Origin: an uncultured Tateyamaria sp.
GTDB taxonomy: Bacteria > Pseudomonadota > Alphaproteobacteria > Rhodobacterales > Rhodobacteraceae
Reading direction: 5' to 3'
Length of the DNA stretch: 64,000 bases
NCBI RefSeq assembly: GCF_947496075.1
Contig: NZ_CANMBJ010000005.1
Coordinates: 353,086-417,085, forward strand
Each line of letters begins with the position of its first letter. Position 1 is the first letter of the stretch. The position numbers and the translations under genes are program-made. The notes beneath the pieces are model-generated. The model did not search any database and had not been told where the DNA came from. It saw only the letters and a program-made list of their open reading frames with translations. Below are positions 54,061 through 63,924 of the stretch, one piece after another.

Positions 54061-54274
54061 GATCTTCTCCTTTCGGTTTTGCGAACAGAGCAAATGCTGT
54101 TCTCGAAAGGTCTACGAAGCGTGATGAGCGTTTATTCCAGCCCGTTTGATTCCTCCGTCAATCTGTGTGGTGTTGAGCTGCAAAGCGCCCTGCCCCACGC
54201 GCGGCATCCCGGATGCTATTATTCCTCAAACGAACGAATACTTTCAAAATGCAACAAGCAGTTTCAGTTTCCGG

Positions 54275-55618
54275 TCAGAAACCATGCAAGATGACGGCTT
54301 CATGTCGTTTGAGGCTGCGCCTTGCCGCAGCACCGTAATTTCTGGTCCCAACCCGCAGTTCCGGAAAAATCGCGAAGATCTCTTCCTGAACCCGTCGACT
54401 AAAGCTTTCCATTCCAACGACCCCAGGGTGAAAGCTCTCACTTGCCGCGCCTTCCGAGAAAACAATCTCATGTTGGTCAAACAGCATATGAAAATATTGG
54501 ACGTTGTCGCATGGATCACTACGGATAGAAGCTTTGCCGATAAGATGTTTGGCAGGCACCAATACCTCCGGCGTCTCGAAAAGAAGCTGCGCACGTGGAT
54601 GTTTGATCAGCATTCGATGTTGCGGTGACACACGAAGGTCACGCGTGTTTGCCAGAGCACTTTTTGGGATCAGGATCGGTGCCAGGTCCTCCCAACCGCT
54701 CACGACGGATGATCCAATCCATCGAATAGGCTGCAATCCGTGGTCCGCAGTCACAACCAGGTCACCTTCGTGAAGGTGCTCTATACAGACTTCACCACGG
54801 TCCGTTTTTATTCGCGTCCCCCGGACGAAACAGACCACATTTATGGTTTCGATGTTTTTGTTATCGATGCCAGGAGACTGGGTATTGAGAACATCGTTCC
54901 CCTTTCCACCGTCGATCTCGTCAAGATCTGCATTCGCGCCAATGTGGATACTGTCGTCTCCATCGGCCGTTTTGATCTTCTCGCCGACAAAGTCGTCTCC
55001 GATCGTGATGTCGTCATCGCCCTTGCCCGTCTCGATATCTTCGACCGCTGCGCGATCACCGATGGTGATCCGGTCTGCGCCGTCACCAGTTTTGATCTTC
55101 TTGCTTACAAAATCGTCCCCGATTGCGACGGTGTCGTTGCCGTCGCCCGTTTCGATGTCTTCGATGTCGGCGCGGTCACCTATCGTGATCTGATTGTCAC
55201 CGTCACCTGTCTTCAACTCCGATGGCGTCGTGAAGTCATTGCCGATGTCGATGACATCATTGCCGTCGTTCGATCCCTTGAATTCTTGGAGTGTTACACC
55301 GTCGCCGATGGAAAGATTGGCGGCGTCGGCTTTGTCGGCATCAATTTTGATATCTGACAGATCGGCATTGTCGGCGATGGAAATAGAAGGCGTGAGCCCT
55401 TCCTCTATCTTGATTTCCAGATTGTTCGAGTTGCTTTCACCGAACTCGACGGTGAAGTTGGTGCTTGCGCCACCCGGGCTCTTGAAAGTTACATCCTCAT
55501 CTGCTGCCGGGGAGATGACAAAGATATCTCCCTCATTGACCCGAACGTCATCGCCTGCGTTGATCTCCCCAGGACCAAGCGGGTCTTTGTCTTCTGATAC
55601 GATGATAAACGTAGCCAT
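54275..55618 (-). CDS. Hint-domain protein with GD-rich 40-residue repeats
   Basis: The 447-residue protein starts with a beta-rich N-terminal domain (about 1-115). Repeats follow, of about 40 residues (136-243), each with two TGDGxDxIxIGD-type halves. These are related to RTX/parallel beta-helix calcium repeats but lack perfect GGxGxDxUx. A Hint domain starts at Cys263 (CFVRGTRIKTDRGEV, GDLVVTADHG, SPQHRMLI). In Rhodobacteraceae such Hint proteins are common, probably exported by type I secretion. There is no signal peptide. The Hint part may self-cleave at Cys263. A dyad symmetric site lies 47 bp upstream of the start. Confidence 0.88.
   Translation of the reverse strand: MATFIIVSEDKDPLGPGEINAGDDVRVNEGDIFVISPAADEDVTFKSPGGASTNFTVEFGESNSNNLEIKIEEGLTPSISIADNADLSDIKIDADKADAANLSIGDGVTLQEFKGSNDGNDVIDIGNDFTTPSELKTGDGDNQITIGDRADIEDIETGDGNDTVAIGDDFVSKKIKTGDGADRITIGDRAAVEDIETGKGDDDITIGDDFVGEKIKTADGDDSIHIGANADLDEIDGGKGNDVLNTQSPGIDNKNIETINVVCFVRGTRIKTDRGEVCIEHLHEGDLVVTADHGLQPIRWIGSSVVSGWEDLAPILIPKSALANTRDLRVSPQHRMLIKHPRAQLLFETPEVLVPAKHLIGKASIRSDPCDNVQYFHMLFDQHEIVFSEGAASESFHPGVVGMESFSRRVQEEIFAIFPELRVGTRNYGAAARRSLKRHEAVILHGF
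54890..55213 (-). repeat. In-frame tandem repeats of about 120 bp in the Hint-protein gene
   Basis: Residues 136-175, 176-215 and 216-243 align with period 40 (KTGDG...ITIGDRA..EDIETGxG..TIGDDFV..KI). The third unit is partial. Each unit divides into two halves of 20 residues, and an earlier degenerate half-unit lies at 116-135. Confidence 0.85.
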
Positions 55619-55938
55619 TGCACCGGTGGCTCCCGTCGAAACGTCGGTTCAATCGGTGGTGTAACTACTACCTAAAGTAGTAGAGCCGTCTTTGCGTTTA
55701 AAGATCTTGTTCCGCGGTTTTGGATTAACGTAGCGACTTCATGCAGTAGATCATATCAGGTACTGCAATCGTGGAACAACATGCGACATCAAGCCAGCAT
55801 AGCTGTGTGATAGTCATTGTCTTGAAGTTTTGTTGATCACACCAACCTAGTTGACCCAACTTGTCATTGGCGCTCCGCGCCGTGAATGGCCCATTATCGG
55901 GGCTTTGCTGCCATTTGCAGATGGTGGAGGAATGTCCG
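55619..55938. other. 320-bp intergenic stretch before the Hint gene and after the EamA gene
   Basis: No gene is seen. It contains the dyad at 55665-55683, listed separately, and is AT-rich near 55690-55730, as expected for a promoter on the minus strand. Confidence 0.4.
55665..55683. promoter_or_regulatory. 19-bp dyad, probable operator of the Hint-protein gene
   Basis: CTACTAC (55665-55671) and GTAGTAG (55677-55683) are exact complements around CTAAA. The core ACTACTACCTA resembles the tandem ACTACTACGTA units at 23401-23433, suggesting a shared regulator for two distant genes. Confidence 0.55.
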
Positions 55939-56811
55939 CTATTGCACGAACCGATGTTTTTCTTGTCGATGGTCAAGCGAAGCGTGCCACAATACCGCTG
56001 ACATGGTCACAGCCCCGCCCATTATTGCCGCAAGAGGTGGAAGCTCACTCAAAACGATCCAGGCGAGCAGCGTGGCACAGGGGATCTCGACCGTGCCAAG
56101 TAGCGCAGATTGCGCCGATGGAATGAGGCGAGTCCCTTCCGTCCATAAAATAACCGCGCTGGCAAATGCGCCACCAAAGAAGATCAGCAAAACTGCATCC
56201 TTGACCGTTACTTCAAGCGGCGCACCTATGAATGCCCCGACAACGAATAGCTGCAAGGCAGATGCGCCACCCGCCCAGACAACTGGCACGTCTGAGAACT
56301 TGCGGATCAGTACGATGTAAGCCGCGTTTCCCAATGTCATCGCAACCGCCAACACATCACCGGGCAGTTTCCCGGTGCCTAAACCGCCAGACACGATGAT
56401 GACGACACCAGCGAAGGACAACACCCCTGCGATCAGGGTTCGGCCTTTCACCGTCTCACGCATCGCCAACCATGCCAGACTTGCTGCAAAGAACGGGGCC
56501 GTCGCGTAGATTACGGCAACATTCGCTACGTATGTCAGCTTGAACGCATAGATGAACGTGACGCTGGCAACGCTTCCGACACTGGCCAGGAACCAACCAC
56601 GCGGACCCAGCCGGAATGCTTTGCTGCGGGGCGTGTCACCGCGACGGGCTTCGACATAAGCAATAACGGCCAATCCACCGATCACCCCGCGCCAGCAGGC
56701 GATGGTCCATCCATCAGCCTCGATCATCTTGGTCAGAACGCCGGACATGCTGAATATGACGGCCGACAGCACCACCAAGGCGACGCCTTTCATATGTTGT
56801 GAGTGCTCCAT
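55939..56811 (-). CDS. EamA/DMT-family transporter
   Basis: The 290-residue protein has ten hydrophobic helices in two EamA repeats. It starts with GVALVVLSAVIFSMSGVLTK and has the second repeat around GDVLAVAMTLGNAAYIVLIR. The size is normal and the frame intact, unlike the broken homologue at 26.3 kb. The gene is divergent from a WYL-type regulator that may control it. Substrate unknown. Confidence 0.92.
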   Translation of the reverse strand: MEHSQHMKGVALVVLSAVIFSMSGVLTKMIEADGWTIACWRGVIGGLAVIAYVEARRGDTPRSKAFRLGPRGWFLASVGSVASVTFIYAFKLTYVANVAVIYATAPFFAASLAWLAMRETVKGRTLIAGVLSFAGVVIIVSGGLGTGKLPGDVLAVAMTLGNAAYIVLIRKFSDVPVVWAGGASALQLFVVGAFIGAPLEVTVKDAVLLIFFGGAFASAVILWTEGTRLIPSAQSALLGTVEIPCATLLAWIVLSELPPLAAIMGGAVTMSAVLWHASLDHRQEKHRFVQ

Positions 56812-56908
56812 CGTTCGGACTTTCGATTTCTCGCGCGAGCATATACCGGCCCTGTTGCCAACTGAGTGTCAGCAGTCTTTGATTGCGGTGCATTATTCAG
56901 GGGTGCTG

Positions 56909-57583
56909 ATGGCCAAAACCAGCCGCTTTTTCGAAATCATTCAAATCCTTCGCGCGGCGGATACGCCCCTCATGGCAAAAGAAATTGCGCGGGAACTCGA
57001 AGTCTCCAAGCGCACGATCTATCGCGATATTGCCACCTTGCAGGCAATGCGAACGCCGATCCACGGAGAAGCCGGCGTCGGGTACATCATTCGCGAAGGA
57101 TATGACCTACCCCCGATCAACTTCGATCAGGAAGAGGCTGAAGCGATCACCGTAGGTCTGAGCATGGTTGCAAGAACCGGCGATGCCGATCTGTTGAAGG
57201 CTGCAAAACGCGCCGCCCGCAAGCTACACGATGCGGCCCCTGTGGTCGATCATCTGCTCACGTCATCTTGGGGGGTGCAGCCTTCGGATGCAGTGAACAT
57301 GAAGGCGTTGCGCCTCGCGATCCGGGAAGAGCAAAAGCTGGACATCCGCTACCGAGCCAAGACCGGGGTGGACAGCACAAGAATTGTTCTGCCCCTCGCG
57401 CTGATCTTCTATTTTGACAACGTACTACTGGTCGCATGGTGCGAGTTGCGCAGGGCATTCCGGCATTTTCGCATTGATCGTATGACGAGCTGTCGTGCGA
57501 CCGGCGATACTTTTGTTGGAGAGGGCAAAGCTCTTCGAGAAGAATGGGACGCCACCCAGCGATCATCGACAGTCGAGACATGA
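56909..57583 (+). CDS. WYL-domain (YafY-type) transcriptional regulator
   Basis: The protein of about 224 residues has an N-terminal helix-turn-helix (TPLMAKEIARELEVSKRTIY, RDIATLQAMRTPIHGEAGVG). A WYL domain follows (DIRYRAKTGVDSTRIVLPLA, then LVAWCELRRAFRHFRIDRM). The ATG at 56909 (MAKTSRFFE) fits the family; GGGG lies upstream. It is divergent from the EamA carrier gene, 97 bp away, so a regulator-target pair is likely. Confidence 0.92.
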   Translation: MAKTSRFFEIIQILRAADTPLMAKEIARELEVSKRTIYRDIATLQAMRTPIHGEAGVGYIIREGYDLPPINFDQEEAEAITVGLSMVARTGDADLLKAAKRAARKLHDAAPVVDHLLTSSWGVQPSDAVNMKALRLAIREEQKLDIRYRAKTGVDSTRIVLPLALIFYFDNVLLVAWCELRRAFRHFRIDRMTSCRATGDTFVGEGKALREEWDATQRSSTVET

Positions 57584-58526
57584 TGGCCTTTGCTGGGCGG
57601 ATCCCAAAGCCGCTGTTCATTCACATCGCAGGTTCGGTCACTTTGGGCTCGAAGCTGACATTTTCTGCAGCGCGTCGCTAGGCCAAAGAGAACTGCAGTT
57701 CAAGTATGAAAAAGTTCGGCCGGGACCCCTTAGGGTCAGTCTTTGACGCAAAGGTCAAATTTGTTTGACGTGCTACAGATGTGGAGCGACGCATAGTTTT
57801 TCCATTCACGCGCTCACAAGCCGTCGAAATGGTTGCAGTTCGGTTTTCCGCAACGCAGCAGATTTCTTTTGCGGCTCACAGCCTTTCCTCCATCCGCCGC
57901 TTCACTCAAAGCAGCCGCTGGTCGAACTCGCAACAAACGTCGTGAAGCAGCCCCCAGTACCGGAAGCTGCACCTTAAACGAACGCCCGGTTTCGGATTGG
58001 GAGCAGTTCGCCATGGGGCTGCGTCGGTTGTCTCATCCACGGTATTCCAAAGTTGTTATGGCTTAGAGTTCATCGCGGCAGCACGGTCGATCCAGATCTG
58101 CCCGGCGTCGCCTTGGTAGAAAGGCAATGACAAGCGCATCAACGGCAAACTTAGTCGCGAATTCATTGGTGCGAACGGTTCCACACCGCCGAACAAGCTC
58201 AGTTTGTGATCGATATCTGGCTCGGACGATACAATCACATCCAACCACATCAGGCTTTGGGTATGAGCCCGCAATTCCAGAAACACTACTCAGGATAGCC
58301 CATGGATGTGGTGCCGGACCCTCACCGAGTGCACGGGTCGGTATCTACTGCTTTGGTCTATCTCATCAGGGGGTTGAATTGACTCCACTGACGACAAATC
58401 TGTATCATTATTGCGCAGCTCTAAGTAATTCAGCAACTATGGTTCGTTCGCGCTTCGAATAGAGGCCTACTGAAGTCGCAATTTTGTCATCTTGCGAGGC
58501 GTCAGCGGATACCGGCGAGGCTCGCC
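57584..58526. other. 943-bp non-coding stretch
   Basis: No convincing gene in any frame; short frames near 58056-58286 lack start sites. A small hairpin, GACCC-CTTA-GGGTC, is at 57724-57737, followed by AGTCTTTG, a possible weak terminator for the WYL gene. The rest looks degenerate, and could hold decayed genes I cannot name. Confidence 0.4.
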
Positions 58527-59429
58527 ATGACTGAGACGACGGGAACAGACGCACAACTTATTGAACCCGATGAATTACCCATTTGGGTGCCGGGAAAGAT
58601 TCTGTGCGAAAGCAAAGGTCTCGGCTGGAAGGACGTGTCGCAGCGGACCTATCGCTATAACGGGCAGGATGTACACATTCCGCCGATGAACACATTTATG
58701 ATTGTGCAGTACCGCAGGGGAGACACGCCGATGGACCGGCAGTTTGACGGGCGTTGGACGCGTACGCAATGCGGGCCGGGGCATTTCTCGCTCTTGTCGC
58801 ATGCAATGCAGTCGCACTGGAACTGGACTGAAGGGCTGGTGGTGTCGCATCTCTACCTGACCGACGCGTTGATGACCCGCGTCGCGCGCGATATTCGGGC
58901 AAGGGATGTCAAACAGGTCAGGCTGCACGATGTACTGCAAGGCAGCGATCCTGTGATCAACCATATTGCCGACCAACTCACCATAGAGGCAGCCAAAGAA
59001 GGCCCCGGAGGACAGCTTTATGCTGAGGCTCTGTCGGTGCAACTTGCGGTCCACCTGCTTCGCAACTACGCGTCGGTCGACAGCCGCTCGACATCGGGGC
59101 AGTCGGGCTTGTCGCAAAGACAGCTGGCCATGTTGGAAGAATATATAGACGCGCATTTGCACGAACCACTCTCTCTGAACGAACTTGCAGGTGTGCTGCA
59201 TCTGGGCGTGTGGACTTTTAATCGCCAGCTTCGCAAAAGCGTGGGCCTGCCCGGCTACGCCTTCGTTCAGCACAAGCGGATGGAACGGGCTTGCGCCATG
59301 CTGCGCGAACCGGGGCGCGCGATGAAGGACATCGCCGCTGCATGCGGATTTTCGGATCAATCGCATATGAGCCGCAGCTTCCGCAAAGCCAAGGGCGTAA
59401 CACCTGGCCAGTACCGCTCAGGGCACTGA
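58527..59429 (+). CDS. AraC-family transcriptional regulator
   Basis: The 300-residue protein has a C-terminal AraC DNA-binding domain with two helix-turn-helix units (LSLNELAGVLHLGVWTFNRQ, then MKDIAAACGFSDQSHMSRSF and KGVTPGQYR). The N-terminal ligand domain (about 1-190) contains PGHFSLLSHAMQSHWNWTEG. It lies 165 bp before a flavin monooxygenase gene on the same strand and probably activates it in response to its substrate. Confidence 0.92.
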   Translation: MTETTGTDAQLIEPDELPIWVPGKILCESKGLGWKDVSQRTYRYNGQDVHIPPMNTFMIVQYRRGDTPMDRQFDGRWTRTQCGPGHFSLLSHAMQSHWNWTEGLVVSHLYLTDALMTRVARDIRARDVKQVRLHDVLQGSDPVINHIADQLTIEAAKEGPGGQLYAEALSVQLAVHLLRNYASVDSRSTSGQSGLSQRQLAMLEEYIDAHLHEPLSLNELAGVLHLGVWTFNRQLRKSVGLPGYAFVQHKRMERACAMLREPGRAMKDIAAACGFSDQSHMSRSFRKAKGVTPGQYRSGH

Positions 59430-59594
59430 ACGGCATCGCACGGTCTGCCCAGATCGTTCAAAATTTACCCCCCGATCTTACAAGACCGCCCCTGCCGCCT
59501 AGAGCCAGACTTGGAGCGCGGTGGATTCGGACCTGCAATCCGAACCCGGAGGAGGCTGCCGGAAAAACCGACTGCCGCCGCAGTGGAGGACAAT

Positions 59595-61268
59595 ATGCTA
59601 GACGCACAAGAAAAGACCGTTTCGACGGCTCGCAACCCCGTGCCTGCGCAATTGGATGCGCTGGTGATCGGAGCCGGGGTCGCCGGACTTTACCAACTGC
59701 ACCAGCTACGTCAGATGGGTCTCAAGGCGCATGCCTGCGACACTGCCACCGACGTGGGCGGGACGTGGTACTGGAACCGCTATCCCGGTGCCAAATTCGA
59801 CAGCGAAGCCTATATCTACCAGTATCTGTTCGATGAGAACCTCTACAAGGGTTGGACCTGGAGCGAGCGTTTCCCCGGACAGCCAGAGATCGAGCGCTGG
59901 CTGCATTACGTCACCGATACGCTGGATCTGCGAAGTGACATGTCGTTTTCGACCACGATCACCAAAGCGACCTTCAACGAAGAGACAGGACGCTGGCGGG
60001 TCGAGACGGATCAGGGCGATGTCATCGACACTCAGTTCCTGATCGGCTGCACCGGAATGCTCTCGGCCCCACTGGAGGACCGGTTTCCGGGCCAGTCCAG
60101 CTTCAAGGGCCAAATCGTCCACACTGGGCGCTATCCCAAGGGCGGGCTTGATATTGAAGGCAAGCGAGTGGGCGTGATCGGAGTGGGTGCCACAGGAATT
60201 CAGGTCATACAGACCATTGCATCACAGGTCGGCCAACTCACCGTCTTTGCCCGCACGCCACAATACGTGCTGCCGATGAAGAACCCGAAATACGGCCCGG
60301 ATGAGGAAGCGTGGTACAAAAGCCGCTTCGACGAGTTCAGGTCGAACCTGCCGCATACATTCACCGGCTTTGAGTATGACTTCGAAAACACATGGGCCGA
60401 TTTGACTCCAGAGAGACGATTGGAGGTGCTCGAGGAAGTTTATGCGGACGGCTCGTTGAAGCTGTGGCTCGCCTCTTTCGCCGAAATGTTCTTCGAGGAG
60501 GAGGTCAGCGCCGAGATATCGGAGTTTGTTCGCCAAAAGATGATTGCTCGGCTCAAGGATCCCAAGCTGATCGACACGCTTGTGCCCAAGCCCGGCGACT
60601 ATGGGTTCGGCACGCATCGTGTGCCTTTGGAGACCGACTATCTCGAAGCGTTTCACCGCGACAATGTCGAGGCCGTCAATGTCCGCGACAACCCAATTGC
60701 CGAAATCGTGCCCGAAGGCGTCAAGCTGGAGGACGGAACAGTCTATGAGCTTGACGCGATCATCATGGCGGTCGGCTTTGATGCGGGTTCCGGCGCGTTG
60801 GCACGCATTGACATCAACGGGCGCGACGGCCTCAACCTTGCCGAGGAATGGCGCAAGGATATGCGCACCACAATGGGACTGCAGAAATTCGGCTTCCCGA
60901 ACCTGTTCATGACTGGCGCGCCCCTCGCGCCTGCGGCGGCCCTTTGCAACATGACCACTTGCCTGCAACAACAGACCGAGTGGATCACGCGTTGTATCGG
61001 TGATCTGAGTAAGAGCGGCAATGACGTGATGGAGCCCACCGAAGAGGGTGAAGCTGCCTGGGTCGCGCATCACGACGAAACCGCCAATGCGACCCTGATC
61101 GCAAAGACCACATCGTGGTACACTGGCTCCAATGTTGAGGGCAAACCGCGCAGGGTACTGTCTTACACTGGCGGAGTCGGGACCTATCGCACCAAGTGTG
61201 ACGAAGAGGCCAAAGGCGGCTATCCGCACTTTGCGATGAGCAAGTCAAAGGCGCCGCAAGACGCCTGA
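59595..61268 (+). CDS. Flavin-containing monooxygenase, Baeyer-Villiger type
   Basis: The protein of about 557 residues has the FAD site GAGVAGLYQ, then GGTWYWNRYPGAKFDSE as in cyclohexanone/steroid Baeyer-Villiger enzymes. The NADPH site is GVGATGIQVIQ. The fingerprint FxGxxxHTxxWP reads FKGQIVHTGRYP, with Tyr in place of the conserved Trp. The reaction expected is ketone to ester or lactone with NADPH and O2. GGAGGA precedes the ATG at 59595. The downstream serine hydrolase is well placed to split the ester product. Substrate not predictable. Confidence 0.92.
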   Translation: MLDAQEKTVSTARNPVPAQLDALVIGAGVAGLYQLHQLRQMGLKAHACDTATDVGGTWYWNRYPGAKFDSEAYIYQYLFDENLYKGWTWSERFPGQPEIERWLHYVTDTLDLRSDMSFSTTITKATFNEETGRWRVETDQGDVIDTQFLIGCTGMLSAPLEDRFPGQSSFKGQIVHTGRYPKGGLDIEGKRVGVIGVGATGIQVIQTIASQVGQLTVFARTPQYVLPMKNPKYGPDEEAWYKSRFDEFRSNLPHTFTGFEYDFENTWADLTPERRLEVLEEVYADGSLKLWLASFAEMFFEEEVSAEISEFVRQKMIARLKDPKLIDTLVPKPGDYGFGTHRVPLETDYLEAFHRDNVEAVNVRDNPIAEIVPEGVKLEDGTVYELDAIIMAVGFDAGSGALARIDINGRDGLNLAEEWRKDMRTTMGLQKFGFPNLFMTGAPLAPAAALCNMTTCLQQQTEWITRCIGDLSKSGNDVMEPTEEGEAAWVAHHDETANATLIAKTTSWYTGSNVEGKPRRVLSYTGGVGTYRTKCDEEAKGGYPHFAMSKSKAPQDA

Positions 61269-61346
61269 TCTCCAACCAAACAACGCCCTGTGCCGGCTGA
61301 AAGCCCCGGTCGCAGGGCAAACATCAATCAATGGGAGGATATTATC

Positions 61347-62534
61347 ATGAGTCATGAATTCAATGCGGACGCCATTCTGAATAGCGTCGTAAGCTCCAGC
61401 CCGCGCGTCCCGGGCGTGGTCGCCATGGTCACGGATCGCGACAAGAATATTTATGAGGGCGCAGCGGGCCTGCGCCGAATGGATGGCGACACGCCTATAT
61501 CAACCGATGACGCCTTCGCCATATTCTCAACCACCAAGGCGATCACCGGTACGGCAGTTCTCCAACTGGTCGAGGAGGGCAAGCTTGATCTGAACGCGCC
61601 TGCAAAAAACTATGCGCCGGACATCGGCAAATTGCAGGTGATCGACGGGTTTGACGCCAATGGTGAGCCGCGGCTGCGCGCGCCCAAGCGGGACATCACA
61701 ACACGGATGCTGATGCTGCACACTGCAGGCCTCGGTTATGACTTCTTCAACGAGACCTACAATCGCCTAGCCGAAGAGAAAGGCCAGCCCAGCGTCATCA
61801 CCGCTTCCAAAGATTGCCTGATGACCCCGCTTCTGTTCGACCCGGACGAAAGCTGGGAATATGGCACCAATATCGACTGGTGCGGGCAGGTCGTCGAAGG
61901 CATCACCGGGCAACGTTTAGGCGAAGTCTTCCAGTCGCGCATCTTCGAGCCACTGGGCATGACCGACACCACTTTCGAGCTGAACGATACGCTCCGCAAG
62001 AAGCTGGCCGGGATGCATGCGCGCGGCGACGATGGCAGCCTGACGCCGATGGATTTCGAGCTGCCCGACAAGCCAGAAGTCCATATGGGGGGCCACGGCC
62101 TTTATGGCACTGTCGGCGACTACATGCGCTTTATCCGCATGTGGTTGAACGATGGTGCGGGGGAATACGGACGCGTGCTCAAGCCCGAAACGGTTGAGAT
62201 GGCGGCGCAGAACCATCTGGGCCAGCGTAAGATCACGCCTTTCAAAGGGGTCATCCCGTCGCTTTCCAACGATGCAGAGTTCTTCCCCGGCCAGCCCAAA
62301 TCATGGTCCTACACCTTCATGGTCAATGATGATCAGGCGCCCACGGGTCGGCCGGCCGGGGCAATTGGCTGGGCCGGACTTGCCAATCTGTTCTACTGGA
62401 TTGACCGGCAGAACGGTTTTGGCGGTTTTTGGGCCACTCAGATCCTGCCTTTTGGCGATGCGGTGTCCTTTACCGGATACATGGAGCTCGAAAGCGCCTT
62501 CTACGCCTCGATCAACAAGGCTAAGGCCGCCTGA
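61347..62534 (+). CDS. Serine hydrolase of the beta-lactamase/esterase (EstB-like) family
   Basis: The protein of about 395 residues has the SxxK motif in FSTTKAI, a Tyr in WEYGTNIDW and HGLYG-type residues later (GGHGLYGT), as in family VIII esterases. No signal peptide is seen, so it is intracellular. GGAGGA precedes the ATG at 61347, 78 bp after the monooxygenase. A role in hydrolysing the ester or lactone made by that enzyme is the simplest reading. Confidence 0.9.
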   Translation: MSHEFNADAILNSVVSSSPRVPGVVAMVTDRDKNIYEGAAGLRRMDGDTPISTDDAFAIFSTTKAITGTAVLQLVEEGKLDLNAPAKNYAPDIGKLQVIDGFDANGEPRLRAPKRDITTRMLMLHTAGLGYDFFNETYNRLAEEKGQPSVITASKDCLMTPLLFDPDESWEYGTNIDWCGQVVEGITGQRLGEVFQSRIFEPLGMTDTTFELNDTLRKKLAGMHARGDDGSLTPMDFELPDKPEVHMGGHGLYGTVGDYMRFIRMWLNDGAGEYGRVLKPETVEMAAQNHLGQRKITPFKGVIPSLSNDAEFFPGQPKSWSYTFMVNDDQAPTGRPAGAIGWAGLANLFYWIDRQNGFGGFWATQILPFGDAVSFTGYMELESAFYASINKAKAA

Positions 62535-62832
62535 TCCAAAAAATCCCATCGACCGCCACCGCTCGGCGGTCGATCCTCAGAAGCTGCTACGCTTGACCTC
62601 TGTTATTATCAGAAACGCCGCATTCCGCTCCCAAATCGCGCGAGATGCAATGAAACCCGGCGGTATTATTGCTTGGTTGGATCCCGGATTGACCGCAATG
62701 ACAGCCGGATCCACACAGTCCATTGAGAACCATGACATGTACCAATTTGGCACATACTTCTTTTTTGGTCACATCAGTTGGACGTTGATGCTGTCAGGCA
62801 TGTAAGGTTCCATTCAAGCTTGTCCAATTTCT
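62535..62832. other. Intergenic stretch between convergent genes
   Basis: After the terminator hairpin nothing recognisable is seen. A frame at 62650-62805 lacks a binding site and family pattern. Confidence 0.4.
62548..62574 (+). terminator. Hairpin after the esterase gene
   Basis: ATCGACCGCC and GGCGGTCGAT are exact complements (10-bp stem) around a seven-base loop, 13 bp after the stop. No strong T-run follows, so it may act as a weak or factor-assisted terminator. Confidence 0.7.
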
Positions 62833-63924
62833 TCAGGTCAGTTTATCCCGACCAACTTGTGCAAGTGCGCTGGACAACTCTCCGCTAAGGATGCTCCATA
62901 GTCTAAGCAAGCCTTCTTCACCGGCCGCGGCGATTGCAAACTGCAATATGCGGCCAAAAAACGCATAATTTGCACCCTGATCAAGGACCTTCAAAACGTC
63001 TTCGCCAGACCGCAAGCCACTGTCATAAAACAGCGGAAACTCTGGTCCAACCCTGCCGCGTATCCGGCCAAGCGCTTGAACGGCAGCAGGTGCGCTTTCA
63101 AGCTGCCGCGCACCATGGTTTGACACTTGAATGGCGTCGACGCCTTCGGATTTCAGCTTCAGCGCATCATCGGCGTTGGTCACGCCCTTCACGACCAAGT
63201 GGCCTTGCCACAAATCGCGCAAGGCCTTCAGTGTTGTCCAATTCGCCTTGGCTCGGCTTTCGGTGCGGTCGAATTCAAAGCCCGGCATCTCGAAATTCGC
63301 CATCTGAGGACGACCTGCAGCAAGTGACGTGAGCGACCAATGCGGGTGTAGGGCGAAATCCAGAAATTGGCGCGGACCGATACGGAACGGCATTGTAAAT
63401 CCGTGGCGCAACTCACGTGGCCTGCGACCAACCTCAGGAACGTCGGCGGTAACGATCAAAGTCTCGTAACCGGCATCCTGCGCACGTTTTGCCAGCTTGA
63501 ACGAACCCGTTCCGTCTCCGCTGAAATAGAGCTGGAACCACGCGTGCCCTTCGGCAACCTCAATCATCTTCTCCAGCGGAGTTGATGCAACGGTTGATAC
63601 GCCCACGGGCACCGAGTCTCGCGCGGCCAGTCGCGCCAGCATCAGATCGGCGCCGGGTCCGGACAGATTGCACATGCCCATGGGCGCAATACCAAAGGGG
63701 CGCTTGGCCGTCTTGCCAAACAGCGGCATGTCCAACGAACGATTGCTGACGTCTCTCAGGATCCGAGGTTCGAGGCATATTGCATCAAGAGCTGCACGGT
63801 TGCGCGCAGCCCCTATTTCTGATCCCGCAGCCCCGTCGATATAGTCAAACACCATCCATGGTAGACGGGCCTTGGCCAAACGCCGCGCATCTTCACTGGA
63901 ATGAATACGCGCGGCGCGTGTCAT
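62833..63924 (-). CDS. FMN-dependent alpha-hydroxy-acid oxidase/dehydrogenase
   Basis: The 363-residue protein is of the lactate dehydrogenase (LldD)/glycolate oxidase family. It shows the FMN-binding FGIAPMGMCNLSGPGADLML, the active-site WFQLYF, the TADVPEVGRRPRELRHG loop and SNHGARQLE with the catalytic His and Arg. The length and TIM-barrel pattern are normal. The exact 2-hydroxy acid is unknown. Its ATG overlaps the stop of the gene at the right edge (TGATG), so the two are co-translated. Confidence 0.93.
   Translation of the reverse strand: MTRAARIHSSEDARRLAKARLPWMVFDYIDGAAGSEIGAARNRAALDAICLEPRILRDVSNRSLDMPLFGKTAKRPFGIAPMGMCNLSGPGADLMLARLAARDSVPVGVSTVASTPLEKMIEVAEGHAWFQLYFSGDGTGSFKLAKRAQDAGYETLIVTADVPEVGRRPRELRHGFTMPFRIGPRQFLDFALHPHWSLTSLAAGRPQMANFEMPGFEFDRTESRAKANWTTLKALRDLWQGHLVVKGVTNADDALKLKSEGVDAIQVSNHGARQLESAPAAVQALGRIRGRVGPEFPLFYDSGLRSGEDVLKVLDQGANYAFFGRILQFAIAAAGEEGLLRLWSILSGELSSALAQVGRDKLT

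Noticed and set aside
58056..58286. Short minus-strand frame as transposase fragment
   Set aside because: No catalytic motif or match I can name; left as unassigned non-coding DNA.
58575..59366. 263-residue minus-strand frame opposite the AraC regulator
   Set aside because: Antisense artefact; the AraC helix-turn-helix motifs on the plus strand are unambiguous.
60222..61229. 335-residue minus-strand frame opposite the monooxygenase
   Set aside because: Long only because of GC-rich codon bias; no ribosome site or family motif.
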